This document shows positions 7,046 through 15,265 of a stretch of 64,000 bases of DNA, in pieces. The stretch comes from Acetobacterium fimetarium (lineage in GTDB: Bacteria > Bacillota > Clostridia > Eubacteriales > Eubacteriaceae). Location: positions 146,432 to 210,431 of the forward strand of contig NZ_WJBC01000004.1 in assembly GCF_014284475.1 (NCBI RefSeq), given 5' to 3'. The position numbers were made by a program, and so were the translations under genes. The notes beneath the pieces were generated by a model. That model did not search any database. It had not been told where the DNA came from and saw only the letters and a program-made list of their open reading frames with translations. The first letter of the stretch is position 1, and the number at the start of each line of letters is the position of its first letter.

Positions 7046-7963
7046 TCAGATTTCCTTTGTCTCATGACCTGAAAAATGGAGCTCCGGTGTTTTGATACTC
7101 ACCTTGGTTCCTTCCGGAACTGATTTTGTAATAAACACGTTACTGCCAATAACCGCGCCTTTTCCAACAATCGTATCACCGCCTAAAATTGAAGCCCCGG
7201 AATAAACGGTTACCTCATCTTCCAGGCAGGGATGCCGTCTCACCCCTCTTAGCTTCTGACCACCTCTGGTGGACAAAGCACCTAATGTTACCCCCTGATA
7301 TATTTTTACATGCTCGCCAATGATGGCGGTTTCTCCAATCACCACGCCGGTTCCATGATCGATGAAAAAAGATTTTCCAATGGTGGCTCCGGGGTGGATA
7401 TCGATTCCGGTAATATTATGGGCATATTCGCTCATGATCCTTGGAATCAGCGGAACGGAAAGATCATACAGTTCATGAGCCAACCGGTGAATGCTGATGG
7501 CAAAAACACCAGGATAACAGAAAATAATTTCATCCCTGCTCTTTGCTGCCGGATCCCCGTCAAACGCTGCAATAATATCGGTTGCCAGGAACTCTCTGAT
7601 TCGGGGGATCTTGCTTATAAATTCATAACAGATTTTTTCCGCTTCGATGTGATACTGTTCTTCACCAACATTTTCCGATTTGCCGGCCTGATGTCGCAAC
7701 GCCAAAGTGATCTGTTTCGTCAAGCTTTCGATGATACAAACCAATAACTCACCAATGTGATAGTCCTGAATTTCGGTGCGAAAATTAGTTATTCCAAAAT
7801 AGCTGGGGAAAAGCAGTTGCCGTAATGATTTAGTTGTATCAATAATCACATTTCGATTTGGCAAAAAACCAAAATTATGGGGAGCAATATAGCACTCTTT
7901 TTTATAACTCTCTGAAATACTGTCAACCAATGTTCCTATTTTCGTTTTATATTCGTTATTCAT
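7046..7963 (-). CDS. cysE: Serine O-acetyltransferase
   Basis: Transfers acetyl from acetyl-CoA to L-serine, giving O-acetylserine for cysteine synthesis in the cytosol. The 305-residue protein has an N-terminal helical domain and a C-terminal left-handed beta helix of hexapeptide repeats. The diagnostic run is IDIHPGATIGKSFFIDHGTG then VVIGETAIIG, with the catalytic His in DHGTG. It ends in a variable tail. The length matches the longer clostridial/EpsC-type enzymes. The start at 7963 follows GAAAGGAAACGCC; an in-frame extension of 34 codons upstream lacks a site. A hairpin (CGGGGCG/CGCCCCG) lies in its leader. Partner sulfhydrylase genes are not in this window. Confidence 0.93.
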   Translation of the reverse strand: MNNEYKTKIGTLVDSISESYKKECYIAPHNFGFLPNRNVIIDTTKSLRQLLFPSYFGITNFRTEIQDYHIGELLVCIIESLTKQITLALRHQAGKSENVGEEQYHIEAEKICYEFISKIPRIREFLATDIIAAFDGDPAAKSRDEIIFCYPGVFAISIHRLAHELYDLSVPLIPRIMSEYAHNITGIDIHPGATIGKSFFIDHGTGVVIGETAIIGEHVKIYQGVTLGALSTRGGQKLRGVRRHPCLEDEVTVYSGASILGGDTIVGKGAVIGSNVFITKSVPEGTKVSIKTPELHFSGHETKEI

Positions 7964-7993
7964 GGCGTTTCCTTTCATATTTGTATCTGACGG

Positions 7994-8062
7994 CGCAGTT
8001 ATCGGGGCGATTAGCGCTCGCCCCGCTGACATCGAAATTTTGCTCAACGTTTGGCGTGAAAT
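7994..8062 (-). promoter_or_regulatory. Structured leader upstream of serine acetyltransferase
   Basis: The spacer between the ABC permease stop and the cysE start contains a GC-rich hairpin CGGGGCG...CGCCCCG. It is enclosed by a longer inverted repeat GGCGCAGTT...AACGGCGCAACT. No T-box or S-box consensus was seen. It could separate cysE expression from the upstream ABC genes. Confidence 0.35.
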
Positions 8063-8078
8063 CAACGGCGCAACTGAT

Positions 8079-8864
8079 CTATACTGTTTTTATTCCAATC
8101 CCCTTCTTGAAAATATAAGATGCGCTCAGAAAAGAGCCCAGAATCAAAAACACTGCGATGACAAGCTGCGTCTGAATGTTTCCTTCACACACTCCGATAA
8201 AAGCAAAGCGGGCGATATTCACCAATGGATAAATGGGGTTGATGTATTTGATCGCCGCCAGCAGACCCGGTAATTTTGATATTTCAAAAAACACACCGCC
8301 TAAATAGGCCAGAGGGGTAATGACAATGGCCAGAACAAAATTCATTTTTTCAAAATTATCAAAAATCAATCCACAGATTAAACCAAGTGATGCAAAAACA
8401 AATGATGTTGCGGTCAGCGACAGAATAAAATAAATGGGATATTCAATTTCATACCCAACAAAAAAGATTGTTGCCGCATAGGTCAGCAAGCCGACTAATA
8501 CACCTCTAAAGACACCGCCAAATACAAACGCCAGAATTTTTTCGGCGTTGGATATCGGGTAACTGTTCAAATCCTGAATGGTGTTCTGAAATTTCTGGGA
8601 AATGATTGAAAATGCCGGGTTCTGGAACGCGGCAAAAATGGCGCCCATTGAAGCCAAGCCCGGCACCAGAAAATGCAGATAATTGACCCCATCGATCCCA
8701 ACCTGTCGGGTCTGGAGCATTCCCCCGAAAATCGCCAGATACAGCATGTTTGAAATCAGCGGCGCAAGAACGGTCTGTACCGGTACCTTCATAAAACGAT
8801 GAATCTCCCGGTTCAAAAGCGTTGTAAAGCCGGTTCGGTTATAAAATATAATGCGTTTTTTCAT
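8079..8864 (-). CDS. ABC-2 type transporter permease (YadH-like)
   Basis: A 261-residue membrane subunit of an ABC exporter with six predicted hydrophobic segments. The N-terminal EIHRFMKVPVQTVLAPLIS and the segment HFLVPGLASMGAIFAAFQN match the YadH/DrrB type of ABC-2 permease. It pairs with the ATPase gene immediately upstream, so the complex likely exports a drug, lipid or polysaccharide precursor; substrate unknown. Two ATGs are adjacent; the one at 8864 has AGGAG at 6-base spacing and is preferred over 8870. Gap to the ATPase stop is 9 bases, indicating co-translation. Confidence 0.9.
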   Translation of the reverse strand: MKKRIIFYNRTGFTTLLNREIHRFMKVPVQTVLAPLISNMLYLAIFGGMLQTRQVGIDGVNYLHFLVPGLASMGAIFAAFQNPAFSIISQKFQNTIQDLNSYPISNAEKILAFVFGGVFRGVLVGLLTYAATIFFVGYEIEYPIYFILSLTATSFVFASLGLICGLIFDNFEKMNFVLAIVITPLAYLGGVFFEISKLPGLLAAIKYINPIYPLVNIARFAFIGVCEGNIQTQLVIAVFLILGSFLSASYIFKKGIGIKTV

Positions 8865-8873
8865 TTTCATCTC

Positions 8874-9779
8874 CTAATGACTGATCAGTTTCAAATAGAT
8901 TTCTTCAAGTTTTGGTTTTTCCACAAAAATATTGGTAAACTCCAAATTTCTCTCTGTCAACATCCGAAAAACTTTTGCCAAATCTTTTTTGGGAACTTTC
9001 AATTTCAAACTTGTTTTTTCTTCTATTTTGGGATCATAGCCTTTCAAAAATTCAAAATCAACCGCATTCAATTCGTGATCAAAATGCAATTCAATCCTAA
9101 CTTCATCAGAAAATGAATCCATCAGCTGTTCCTTGGGTTCATCGGCAACGATCTTTCCATCATCAATAATCACAATCCGATTGCAGAGTTTTTCTGCTTC
9201 TTCCAGATAATGGGTCGTCAGGATGATGGTCGTTCCCGACTGATGCAGCTTGATCAGAAACTCATACAAGGTATGCCGCATTTCAATATCGACTCCGGCC
9301 GTAGGCTCATCCAGAATCAGAATTTTAGGCTGATGAACCAGTGCCTTGGCGATTAAAAATCGTCTGCGCATTCCGCCTGAAAGATCCCGTAACCGGGCAT
9401 TTCTTTTTTCCGTTAAGTAAAGCGCCTCCAGCAGTTCATCAATATAGTCCTTATTGTGTTTTATGCCAAAATATCCGGATTGCTTTTTCAGCGCCTCGTC
9501 AACGGTAAATACAAAATCATATCCCGTATCCTGGGGGACAATCCCGATTATTTTTTTTGTTTCAAGCTCATTCCGGTCAATACTATATGGGCCAATTTTC
9601 ACGGTTCCTGCTGTTTTTTTGACATTACCAGCCAGTATATTGATCAAGGTACTTTTGCCGGCACCATTTTGTCCCAGGAGCGCGGTAAATTCTCCCTCTT
9701 CAATTTTCAAACTGATATTTTTTAAGGCCTCTTTATTTCCTCTCTGATAGGTTTTTGATAAATTACTAATCTCCAGCAT
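8874..9779 (-). CDS. ABC transporter ATP-binding protein (YadG/DrrA-like)
   Basis: Nucleotide-binding subunit of the exporter formed with the following permease. Of about 301 residues, the first 220 form the ATPase domain: Walker A GQNGAGKS near residue 37, signature LSGGM near 133, Walker B ILILDEPTAGVD, and switch His in LTTHYLEEAE. A C-terminal accessory domain of about 80 residues follows, as in DrrA-type ATPases. GTG/ATG choice: ATG at 9779 has GGAG at 9-base spacing; ATG at 9794 has only a weak site. The gene has a long leader (about 150 bases) that resembles the leader of the Fic gene. Confidence 0.92.
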   Translation of the reverse strand: MLEISNLSKTYQRGNKEALKNISLKIEEGEFTALLGQNGAGKSTLINILAGNVKKTAGTVKIGPYSIDRNELETKKIIGIVPQDTGYDFVFTVDEALKKQSGYFGIKHNKDYIDELLEALYLTEKRNARLRDLSGGMRRRFLIAKALVHQPKILILDEPTAGVDIEMRHTLYEFLIKLHQSGTTIILTTHYLEEAEKLCNRIVIIDDGKIVADEPKEQLMDSFSDEVRIELHFDHELNAVDFEFLKGYDPKIEEKTSLKLKVPKKDLAKVFRMLTERNLEFTNIFVEKPKLEEIYLKLISH

Positions 9780-9883
9780 ACACTTTTTCTCCATTTCTCT
9801 ACTCAGCCACGGGGACGGCGATATTGTTGATTAATTTTCCCGGGCATTCTTTTCAATATCTTTGTCGTCTTTATTATCCTGCT

Positions 9884-9944
9884 CCTTTATAAATCGGATT
9901 GTTTGAAGCAATCTGAATTTGATATTTTTTATATTCTATCATAT
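9884..9944 (-). repeat. Promoter-leader repeat shared with the Fic gene, copy 1
   Basis: On the plus strand this 61-base stretch reads CCTTTAT...AATCG...CTGAATTTGATA...ATATTCTATCATAT and aligns, with small gaps, to 25415-25481 upstream of the Fic gene. Both copies read toward their gene on the minus strand and include the same -10-like TGATAGAAT. Confidence 0.65.
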
Positions 9945-9960
9945 CACTAAAATTACTCAA
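9933..9960 (-). promoter_or_regulatory. Likely promoter of the YadG/YadH-like ABC operon
   Basis: On the minus strand, TTGAGT (9955-9960) and TAGAAT (9933-9938) are separated by 16 bases, with an extended TG before the -10. The rest of the 9780-10145 spacer holds the leader, a GGCATGG/CCATGCC hairpin at 10035-10054 and the upstream region of the HxlR gene. No gene is seen in it. Confidence 0.55.
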
Positions 9961-10145
9961 TTATTATATCATCTATTTTGCGGCATTTCTATAGACCTAC
10001 TGCCAGAAACCAGCATAATGGAATACCCTTTTGCGGCATGGCGGTGACCATGCCAATACATAAAACAGCAACTGAAGACGCATTTTGGATTTACATGTTA
10101 TAATGAGACTAAACCTTTATTTTCAGAATCACAGGGAGTTTAAAA

Positions 10146-10511
10146 ATGAAAATTCGCGAAGATTACACCTGTCCCCTTGAAATTGTTCACGATATTATCA
10201 AAGGCAAATGGAAAACCATCATCATCTTTCAAATGAGAACCGGTTCTGTTTCACTTGCTCAACTGGAGAAAAGTATTGAAGGCATCAGTCAGAAGATGCT
10301 GTTGCAACAATTGAGTGAGCTTCGGCATTTTGGCCTTGTCGACAAAGAAAACGCGCCGGGTTATCCGCTTCATGTTGATTACTATCTGACCGAACGGGGC
10401 ATCAGAATACTCAAGGCCGTTGAAATTATGCAGGAAATTGGAATTGAATATATGGTTGAACACCATCTGACCGGTATCTTAGATCAGAAGGGAATCTGCT
10501 ATTCGAAATAA
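10146..10511 (+). CDS. HxlR-family winged-helix transcriptional regulator
   Basis: A 121-residue DNA-binding protein of the HxlR/MarR-like group, which often senses aldehydes, quinones or redox stress. The N-terminus CPLEIVHDIIKGKWKTIII is the classic HxlR opening, with Cys10 in the position used for redox sensing in some members. The recognition helix lies in GISQKMLLQQLSELRHFGLV and the wing in PLHVDYYLTERG. A -10-like TATAAT precedes the ATG, and the site is CAGGGAG. The isochorismatase-family gene starts 98 bases downstream in the same direction behind a palindrome and its own promoter, so it is a likely target. Confidence 0.92.
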   Translation: MKIREDYTCPLEIVHDIIKGKWKTIIIFQMRTGSVSLAQLEKSIEGISQKMLLQQLSELRHFGLVDKENAPGYPLHVDYYLTERGIRILKAVEIMQEIGIEYMVEHHLTGILDQKGICYSK

Positions 10512-10534
10512 TCGTTCCGATTTTTTTTCATCCA

Positions 10535-10554
10535 TACCCACAAAAAAGTGGGTA
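10535..10554. promoter_or_regulatory. Candidate HxlR operator palindrome
   Basis: TACCCAC-N6-GTGGGTA is a perfect 7-base inverted repeat ending one base before the -35 element of the hydrolase promoter. The position suits repression or activation by the upstream HxlR protein. Binding is inferred, not known. Confidence 0.5.
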
Positions 10555-10555
10555 A

Positions 10556-10584
10556 TTTACCTCCTGTTCAATCTGCATTATACT
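10556..10584 (+). promoter_or_regulatory. Promoter of the isochorismatase-family hydrolase gene
   Basis: TTTACC (10556-10561) and TATACT (10579-10584) with 17-base spacing. The gene starts at 10610 behind GAGGAGG. Confidence 0.6.
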
Positions 10585-10609
10585 GTAAAAAAACGAGGAG
10601 GTCAGATAA

Positions 10610-11161
10610 ATGAAAAAAGCACTACTACTGATTGATATTCAAAATGATTATTTTAAAGGTGGGCGGTTTGAGCTTAATCATGCCGATGAAACTGCCCAAA
10701 ACGCCAAGAGAGCTTTGGACTATTTTAGAAATAAAGGTCTTCCAGTCTTTCATGTTCAACATATCAACGCAAGACCGGATGCCCCCTTTTTTAGCGCCGA
10801 CACTGAGGGCGTAAACATCAATTCACGGGTCTCTCCCTTTCCTGGGGAAACGGTCGTTATCAAAAATACCCCCGACAGTTTCTTGAATACGGATTTGCTG
10901 CCACTCCTGAAACAGCTGGGAACAGAACAGTTGGTGATCTGCGGAATGATGAGCCATATGTGTGTTGACACAACGGTTCGCTCGGCCAAAAGACTGGGGT
11001 TTGAAATTGAATTGCTGAGTGATGCCTGTACCACGCGGGATTTATTCTGGGAAAACACCCCGATCCCTGCTGAAGTTGTCCACTCTGTTTTTATGGCTGC
11101 ATTGCAGAATACTTTTGCCGCCGTAAAGAGCACAACGGATTTCATAAACTCTGATTCATAA
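10610..11161 (+). CDS. Isochorismatase-family cysteine hydrolase
   Basis: A 183-residue cytosolic hydrolase of the isochorismatase/nicotinamidase superfamily. The catalytic triad is visible: Asp in LLIDIQNDYF (residue 9), Lys in TVVIKNTPDSF (about residue 85) and Cys in GMMSHMCVDTTVRSA (about residue 117). Family members cleave amides such as nicotinamide or N-carbamoyl compounds, or isochorismate; the specific substrate cannot be read from sequence. The start follows GAGGAGGTCAGATAA. It is probably regulated by the adjacent HxlR gene. The 3' end converges on the GGDEF-EAL gene with 23 bases between stops. Confidence 0.92.
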   Translation: MKKALLLIDIQNDYFKGGRFELNHADETAQNAKRALDYFRNKGLPVFHVQHINARPDAPFFSADTEGVNINSRVSPFPGETVVIKNTPDSFLNTDLLPLLKQLGTEQLVICGMMSHMCVDTTVRSAKRLGFEIELLSDACTTRDLFWENTPIPAEVVHSVFMAALQNTFAAVKSTTDFINSDS

Positions 11162-11184
11162 ACATAGTGATCCCGATCTGATTG

Positions 11185-14100
11185 CTAATCGCCACCATAC
11201 ACTGCCTCCAATTCTCGGCCACCTTGATCGATGATCACACAGGGACTGTTCACACCCTGACTCTTAATCATGGTGTCATTCTGGTACTGCAATATTATTT
11301 CCAGTTCTTGCGCCGGCATCGGCCTGTGATAATAGAATCCCTGAACCGAATCACATTGTATATCTTTCAAAAAAGCAAGTTGTTCATGTGTTTCAACCCC
11401 TTCGGCAATTACATTGAGTCCCAGATTTTTTGCCAGGAGGATGATCGTATTAACAATGGCCTGATCCGTTTTACCTTTGGCTACCCCATCAATGAATTGC
11501 TTGTCTATTTTTATCTGATCGATGGGTAGTGTCTTCAAACGGCTCAACGATGAATACTCCGTTCCAAAATCATCGATTGAAATAAATACACCCTGCTTTC
11601 TCAATCGGTCTAAAATTTCGATAATATAGTCTGACTGGTTAATTGCAATATTCTCCGTCAATTCCAGTTCAAAATATCGTGGCTTTAAATCTGTTTCCTT
11701 CAGCAGTTTCTTGATAAGGGTTGTCAGTTTCGGATTTCTGAACTGTGTTGCGGAGATATTTACCGCCATCCGTACCGGAGGCAGCCCCATTTCCTGCCAT
11801 GCTTTATTCTGACAGCATGCCGTTTTCAGCACCCATTCACCAATCGGATTAATCAAGCCCGTCTGTTCTGCAAGAGGAATAAACACATTGGGCGGTATCA
11901 TATTCAACTCCGGATGCGTCCATCTTAATAACGCTTCAACGCCAACTATTTTACCGGTTTGAAGACAAATCTGGGGTTGATAGTGCAGTTCCAGTTCATC
12001 GCGCTCCAGCGCATGATACAAATGGTTGGTGAGTTTCGTCTTAAAATTGACTTCTTCTTTGATTACAGGCGAACACAGGACAAAGTGATTTTTTCCTTTT
12101 TCTTTTGACTTGTACATGGCAATATTGGCATTTTTTATCAGTTCATCAGCCTTTTCCCCATCAGCCGGATAGACAGCAATTCCCAGATTGGCTGAAATGT
12201 AAAACTCCTGTCCATTTACAATAAAAGCCTGTTTGAAAAGGTTGAGGATCCGGTTTCCAATCTTCAAAATCTCTTTCTCTTTAGCAATATTATTGAGCAT
12301 GATCATAAATTCATCGCCCTCAAAGCGCGAAACGGTATCCGTCTTTTTGATGGACCTGATCAGTTTTTCGCTGACCTGGATCAGAAGTTTATCCCCACCT
12401 TCATGCCCCAGGCTATCATTAACGTTTTTGAAGCTATCGATATTCAGGAAAACCACTCCGATCATTTTCTCTTTTTGCCTGGCTGACAGTATTTCGTGAT
12501 TCAATTTATCACTAAACAACAGCCGATTTGGAATCCCGGTCAACTGGTCATAATGAGCCTGATGAATAATCTCTTTTTCTTTTTCCAATTTTAACATGGC
12601 AACGGCCAGAGTATTGGCAATGATTTCAAAAAGATTTCCATATTTTTCGTTTAATTGCGTTTTAGCGGTTTTCAAATTAAATGCAATAACCCCCTGAACG
12701 TTTCCATCGCAGGCAATGGGAATCGCAATATCAATCTCATTGCCGATATCCGGTTCTCGATTGATAGCTGATTTTTCTTGCTCACTGTCATCCTTATTAA
12801 AACGATGAACAATCTTATTTTCAAGAATGGTCTCAATCCAAACTGGTGCTTCTTCAACCGGAAAATCCTGGTGTATTTCTTTATTTGGCTCAACACCTTC
12901 CCCGCACCACTCCTGGGTGCAGGTAATTTTCTTTTTGTCTTCATCAAAAAAGCAGATGTGCACACGAGTCAGATCAAACAATTCTCCACTTTTTGTGATC
13001 CATTTTTCAAGCATTTTATCATAATTCATCCGATTGATGTTCACAAAGTCACTTGAAAATTCTGATATGCTTTTTTCGATTTTTAACTGCTCCGCATTTT
13101 CCTTCAATCTTTGAACATACAATTTATTGACAAAAAAAGCAATCCAGATGGCGATTCCAAACAAACCGATCCGCACCAGATGGTCATCACTGTCAATTTT
13201 AACAATTGCCTGGGGCATGGAAATGAAAACGAGAATCTGCGTTAAAAAAGTGGACACCGTGATTCCCACAATAGCCATACGATTGTTAAAAACCAACGAA
13301 ATGATAATCAAAACAAACGGGAATGCCCAGATGGTCAAGCTGGCCATGCTGATAAATTTGAAGGTGATCAGCGGGATTATCAGCATCATTAAAAACAGAA
13401 TCAAATAGTCCCGCTGTCTATCTAATCCTTTAATGCGCTGGATCAGTTGAATCAGAACACCCATCGCCAGCAGCAGTCCGCTAAAACAAAGAACAGATGC
13501 CAGATTACCATTTTCTTCAAGAAAATACTGAGTTATCAGATTTAAACAACTGCCGGCGAGAAAGGCTACTGACAGGTAATTGTAGATTCGGGTTCGGGTC
13601 TGATTGTTTAAAATGACTTCGTTCTTATTGACGGATGACTTTTTTACCAGGGTGTATTTTTTAATCGTATAAAAAACACACCCTGCTATGATAAACATAA
13701 TATTGGGCAGAAGTTGAAACAAACCGGCTGAAAGTTGAATGCAGGAATAAATCTTTGTTGAAATTACCAGAATTAGCGACACCATGAATCCATCCAAAAT
13801 CGTTTTTCCCTGTTTTCTGTTCAATTCATCTTCTGTTTTTATGGTCCATCGCCACAGTACACCCATGGAGATCAGCATAAACCCGTAATAATAGCAATAA
13901 AACAAAATATCCCATAAATTGTCCTCAGCAAGGTTGATCCATCCGTATGGCGTTCTTAAAAAAGTATACTGCAAAATAACCAGATCCTGGGAAAGTGAAA
14001 AAACATAGCTCATAATGGCCACTGGTGTATACATCAGTAAATAAAGCCACCACTTCTTAAGCAAATCTTTTTTCCCCGTTAAAACTAAAGTATAATGCAA

Positions 14101-14349
14101 AAAAATCCCGGGACATGTTCCCCATCCCAGTGCCGCAACCCGCTGCCAAAACATACATGATTCAGCATCGGGTGCAGAAACGGACATTGCAAAATCAAAG
14201 GCCCATACACTCAAAAAAATACTGAATACAAAGAAAAGACGATTGCTTTTTTCTCTTGAATAGAATAACACAATATAACTGCCAAAAAAAAGATTGCTTC
14301 CTGATATAAGGAAAAAAATGATCGAAATCATGAATGGTAGTGTCTCCAC
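11185..14349 (-). CDS. Membrane-bound GGDEF-EAL cyclic-di-GMP signalling protein
   Basis: Large (about 1054 residues) sensor protein that probably makes and/or degrades c-di-GMP. Order: an N-terminal seven-helix region like the 7TM histidine-kinase sensor domain (to about 230), a second membrane block (about 255-420), a GAF-like domain (about 440-600), GGDEF (about 615-780) and EAL (about 795-1040). The GGDEF signature is EGDEF in SRFEGDEFMIML, a variant often still active. The EAL domain keeps GVEALLRW, the ELTENIA Glu and DDFGTEYSSLSRL, so phosphodiesterase activity is expected. The preferred start is GTG at 14349, 5 bases after AAAGGAG; the longer frame from GTG 14364 places the site inside the gene. 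Confidence 0.93.
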   Translation of the reverse strand: METLPFMISIIFFLISGSNLFFGSYIVLFYSREKSNRLFFVFSIFLSVWAFDFAMSVSAPDAESCMFWQRVAALGWGTCPGIFLHYTLVLTGKKDLLKKWWLYLLMYTPVAIMSYVFSLSQDLVILQYTFLRTPYGWINLAEDNLWDILFYCYYYGFMLISMGVLWRWTIKTEDELNRKQGKTILDGFMVSLILVISTKIYSCIQLSAGLFQLLPNIMFIIAGCVFYTIKKYTLVKKSSVNKNEVILNNQTRTRIYNYLSVAFLAGSCLNLITQYFLEENGNLASVLCFSGLLLAMGVLIQLIQRIKGLDRQRDYLILFLMMLIIPLITFKFISMASLTIWAFPFVLIIISLVFNNRMAIVGITVSTFLTQILVFISMPQAIVKIDSDDHLVRIGLFGIAIWIAFFVNKLYVQRLKENAEQLKIEKSISEFSSDFVNINRMNYDKMLEKWITKSGELFDLTRVHICFFDEDKKKITCTQEWCGEGVEPNKEIHQDFPVEEAPVWIETILENKIVHRFNKDDSEQEKSAINREPDIGNEIDIAIPIACDGNVQGVIAFNLKTAKTQLNEKYGNLFEIIANTLAVAMLKLEKEKEIIHQAHYDQLTGIPNRLLFSDKLNHEILSARQKEKMIGVVFLNIDSFKNVNDSLGHEGGDKLLIQVSEKLIRSIKKTDTVSRFEGDEFMIMLNNIAKEKEILKIGNRILNLFKQAFIVNGQEFYISANLGIAVYPADGEKADELIKNANIAMYKSKEKGKNHFVLCSPVIKEEVNFKTKLTNHLYHALERDELELHYQPQICLQTGKIVGVEALLRWTHPELNMIPPNVFIPLAEQTGLINPIGEWVLKTACCQNKAWQEMGLPPVRMAVNISATQFRNPKLTTLIKKLLKETDLKPRYFELELTENIAINQSDYIIEILDRLRKQGVFISIDDFGTEYSSLSRLKTLPIDQIKIDKQFIDGVAKGKTDQAIVNTIILLAKNLGLNVIAEGVETHEQLAFLKDIQCDSVQGFYYHRPMPAQELEIILQYQNDTMIKSQGVNSPCVIIDQGGRELEAVYGGD

Positions 14350-14483
14350 AGGAACTCCTTTCACTGGATCGTGATTGTTTTATATTTGAAATGTATTTAA
14401 ATTTATCAGTTTTTATTATTTATACCCACAAAACAAGAAAAACATAAAAATTTGATGTCATTGGACGTTTTAATACAAAACCT

Positions 14484-14510
14484 AACACAAGGGGGCGGTT
14501 CTTTTGTGCT
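14484..14510. repeat. REP-like imperfect palindrome
   Basis: AACACAAGGGGGCGGTTCTT followed by TTGTGCT forms an imperfect hairpin with CACAA/TTGTG ends. A related piece (GGTACCAAAGACGGCTC) follows at about 14540. The sequence class (ACAAGGGGACGGTTCT) is familiar from REP elements moved by REP-associated tyrosine transposases in clostridia; no transposase gene is present here. Half copies are at 2771 and 3437. Confidence 0.5.
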
Positions 14511-14588
14511 GTTTCTCTCGTTCAGAATTAGACGCAAGGTACCAAAGACGGCTCTTTTCTGCTGAAACAATTTTATTATTATCTGGTA

Positions 14589-14617
14589 TTGACTTCTGGG
14601 TTTATTCAGTTTATACT
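14589..14617 (+). promoter_or_regulatory. padR promoter
   Basis: TTGACT (14589-14594) and TATACT (14612-14617) with 17-base spacing, 38 bases before the padR start. The -10 is immediately followed by the palindrome TATACCGGTATA (14617-14628), a likely autoregulatory site. Confidence 0.7.
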
Positions 14618-14623
14618 ATACCG

Positions 14624-14639
14624 GTATACAATATACTAG
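14624..14639. promoter_or_regulatory. Candidate PadR operator at padR
   Basis: GTATACAATATACTAG, read on the opposite strand, is CTAGTATATTGTATAC. It matches 15 of 16 bases of CTAGTATAATGTATAC upstream of the MFS gene (15216-15231). It lies just downstream of the padR -10, as expected for autorepression. Confidence 0.6.
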
Positions 14640-14654
14640 TAAGGAAGTGAATAA

Positions 14655-15191
14655 ATGTCAACGGTTGATTTGATGATATTGGGAGTTCTGATGCAAAAGT
14701 CGATGAACGCCTATGAGATGAAAAAAGAGATGGAATATCGGAATATCAATAAATGGGTCAAAATCAGTTCACCGTCGGTTTATAAAAATCTGGTGAAACT
14801 TTATAAGACAGGATTTATCGATGGCGAAACGGTTCGCGAGGGTGAAATGCCCGAAAAAACCATTTATACCATCAACGAGAAAGGCAGAAATTATTTTATG
14901 CAGTTAATGTCCCAGTACTCTGAAAATCCCGGGATAATTTATGTTGATTTCTGTGCCTTTATTGCCCATCTTCATCTCATGGATCATGAAACCGGCTTGA
15001 AAATGATCGAAATGCTGCAGACTGGTCTTGCCTTCAAGTATGACTCGATCAATGTCCAGCTTGAAAGCATGGACGGTGTCTCTTTTTATGCGACTTCCAT
15101 CGTCGATCTCTATTCGCAGATGTTCACTCTTTTTAGCAACTGGCTGGAGGATTTTAAAAGTCAGTATAACGAGTATTATAAAAATAGCTAA
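14655..15191 (+). CDS. PadR-family transcriptional regulator
   Basis: A 178-residue regulator with an N-terminal winged helix (DLMILGVLMQKSMNAYEMKK, then SSPSVYKNLVKLYKTGFIDG) and a C-terminal helical dimerisation domain, typical of the longer PadR group. Such proteins commonly repress adjacent multidrug transporters and release DNA on drug binding. The ATG at 14655 follows AAGGAAGTGAA. Matching palindromes lie at its own promoter and before the MFS gene 75 bases downstream, supporting joint control. A terminator hairpin follows the stop. Confidence 0.93.
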   Translation: MSTVDLMILGVLMQKSMNAYEMKKEMEYRNINKWVKISSPSVYKNLVKLYKTGFIDGETVREGEMPEKTIYTINEKGRNYFMQLMSQYSENPGIIYVDFCAFIAHLHLMDHETGLKMIEMLQTGLAFKYDSINVQLESMDGVSFYATSIVDLYSQMFTLFSNWLEDFKSQYNEYYKNS

Positions 15192-15209
15192 CCAGACGCT
15201 ATTTTTTTT
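15180..15209 (+). terminator. padR terminator
   Basis: AAATAGC and GCTATTT arms followed by a run of T, overlapping the last padR codons. It separates padR from the MFS gene, which then needs its own promoter at the CTAGTATAATGTATAC region. Confidence 0.55.
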
Positions 15210-15215
15210 ACCCAT

Positions 15216-15233
15216 CTAGTATAATGTATACTA
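15216..15233. promoter_or_regulatory. Candidate PadR operator before the MFS gene
   Basis: TAGTATA-ATG-TATACTA is a perfect inverted repeat at 15217-15233. With the preceding C it shares 15 of 16 bases with the padR site. It lies 33 bases before the MFS start at 15266. Confidence 0.65.
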
Positions 15234-15265
15234 CTATATCAAACATTATTAAGGATGAATTTTTA

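Noticed and set aside
14520..14560. Possible c-di-GMP riboswitch (GACGCAA) upstream of the GGDEF-EAL gene
   Set aside because: GACGCAAGGTACC resembles part of the GEMM consensus, but the other conserved blocks are absent and the sequence fits better with REP-like DNA on the plus strand.
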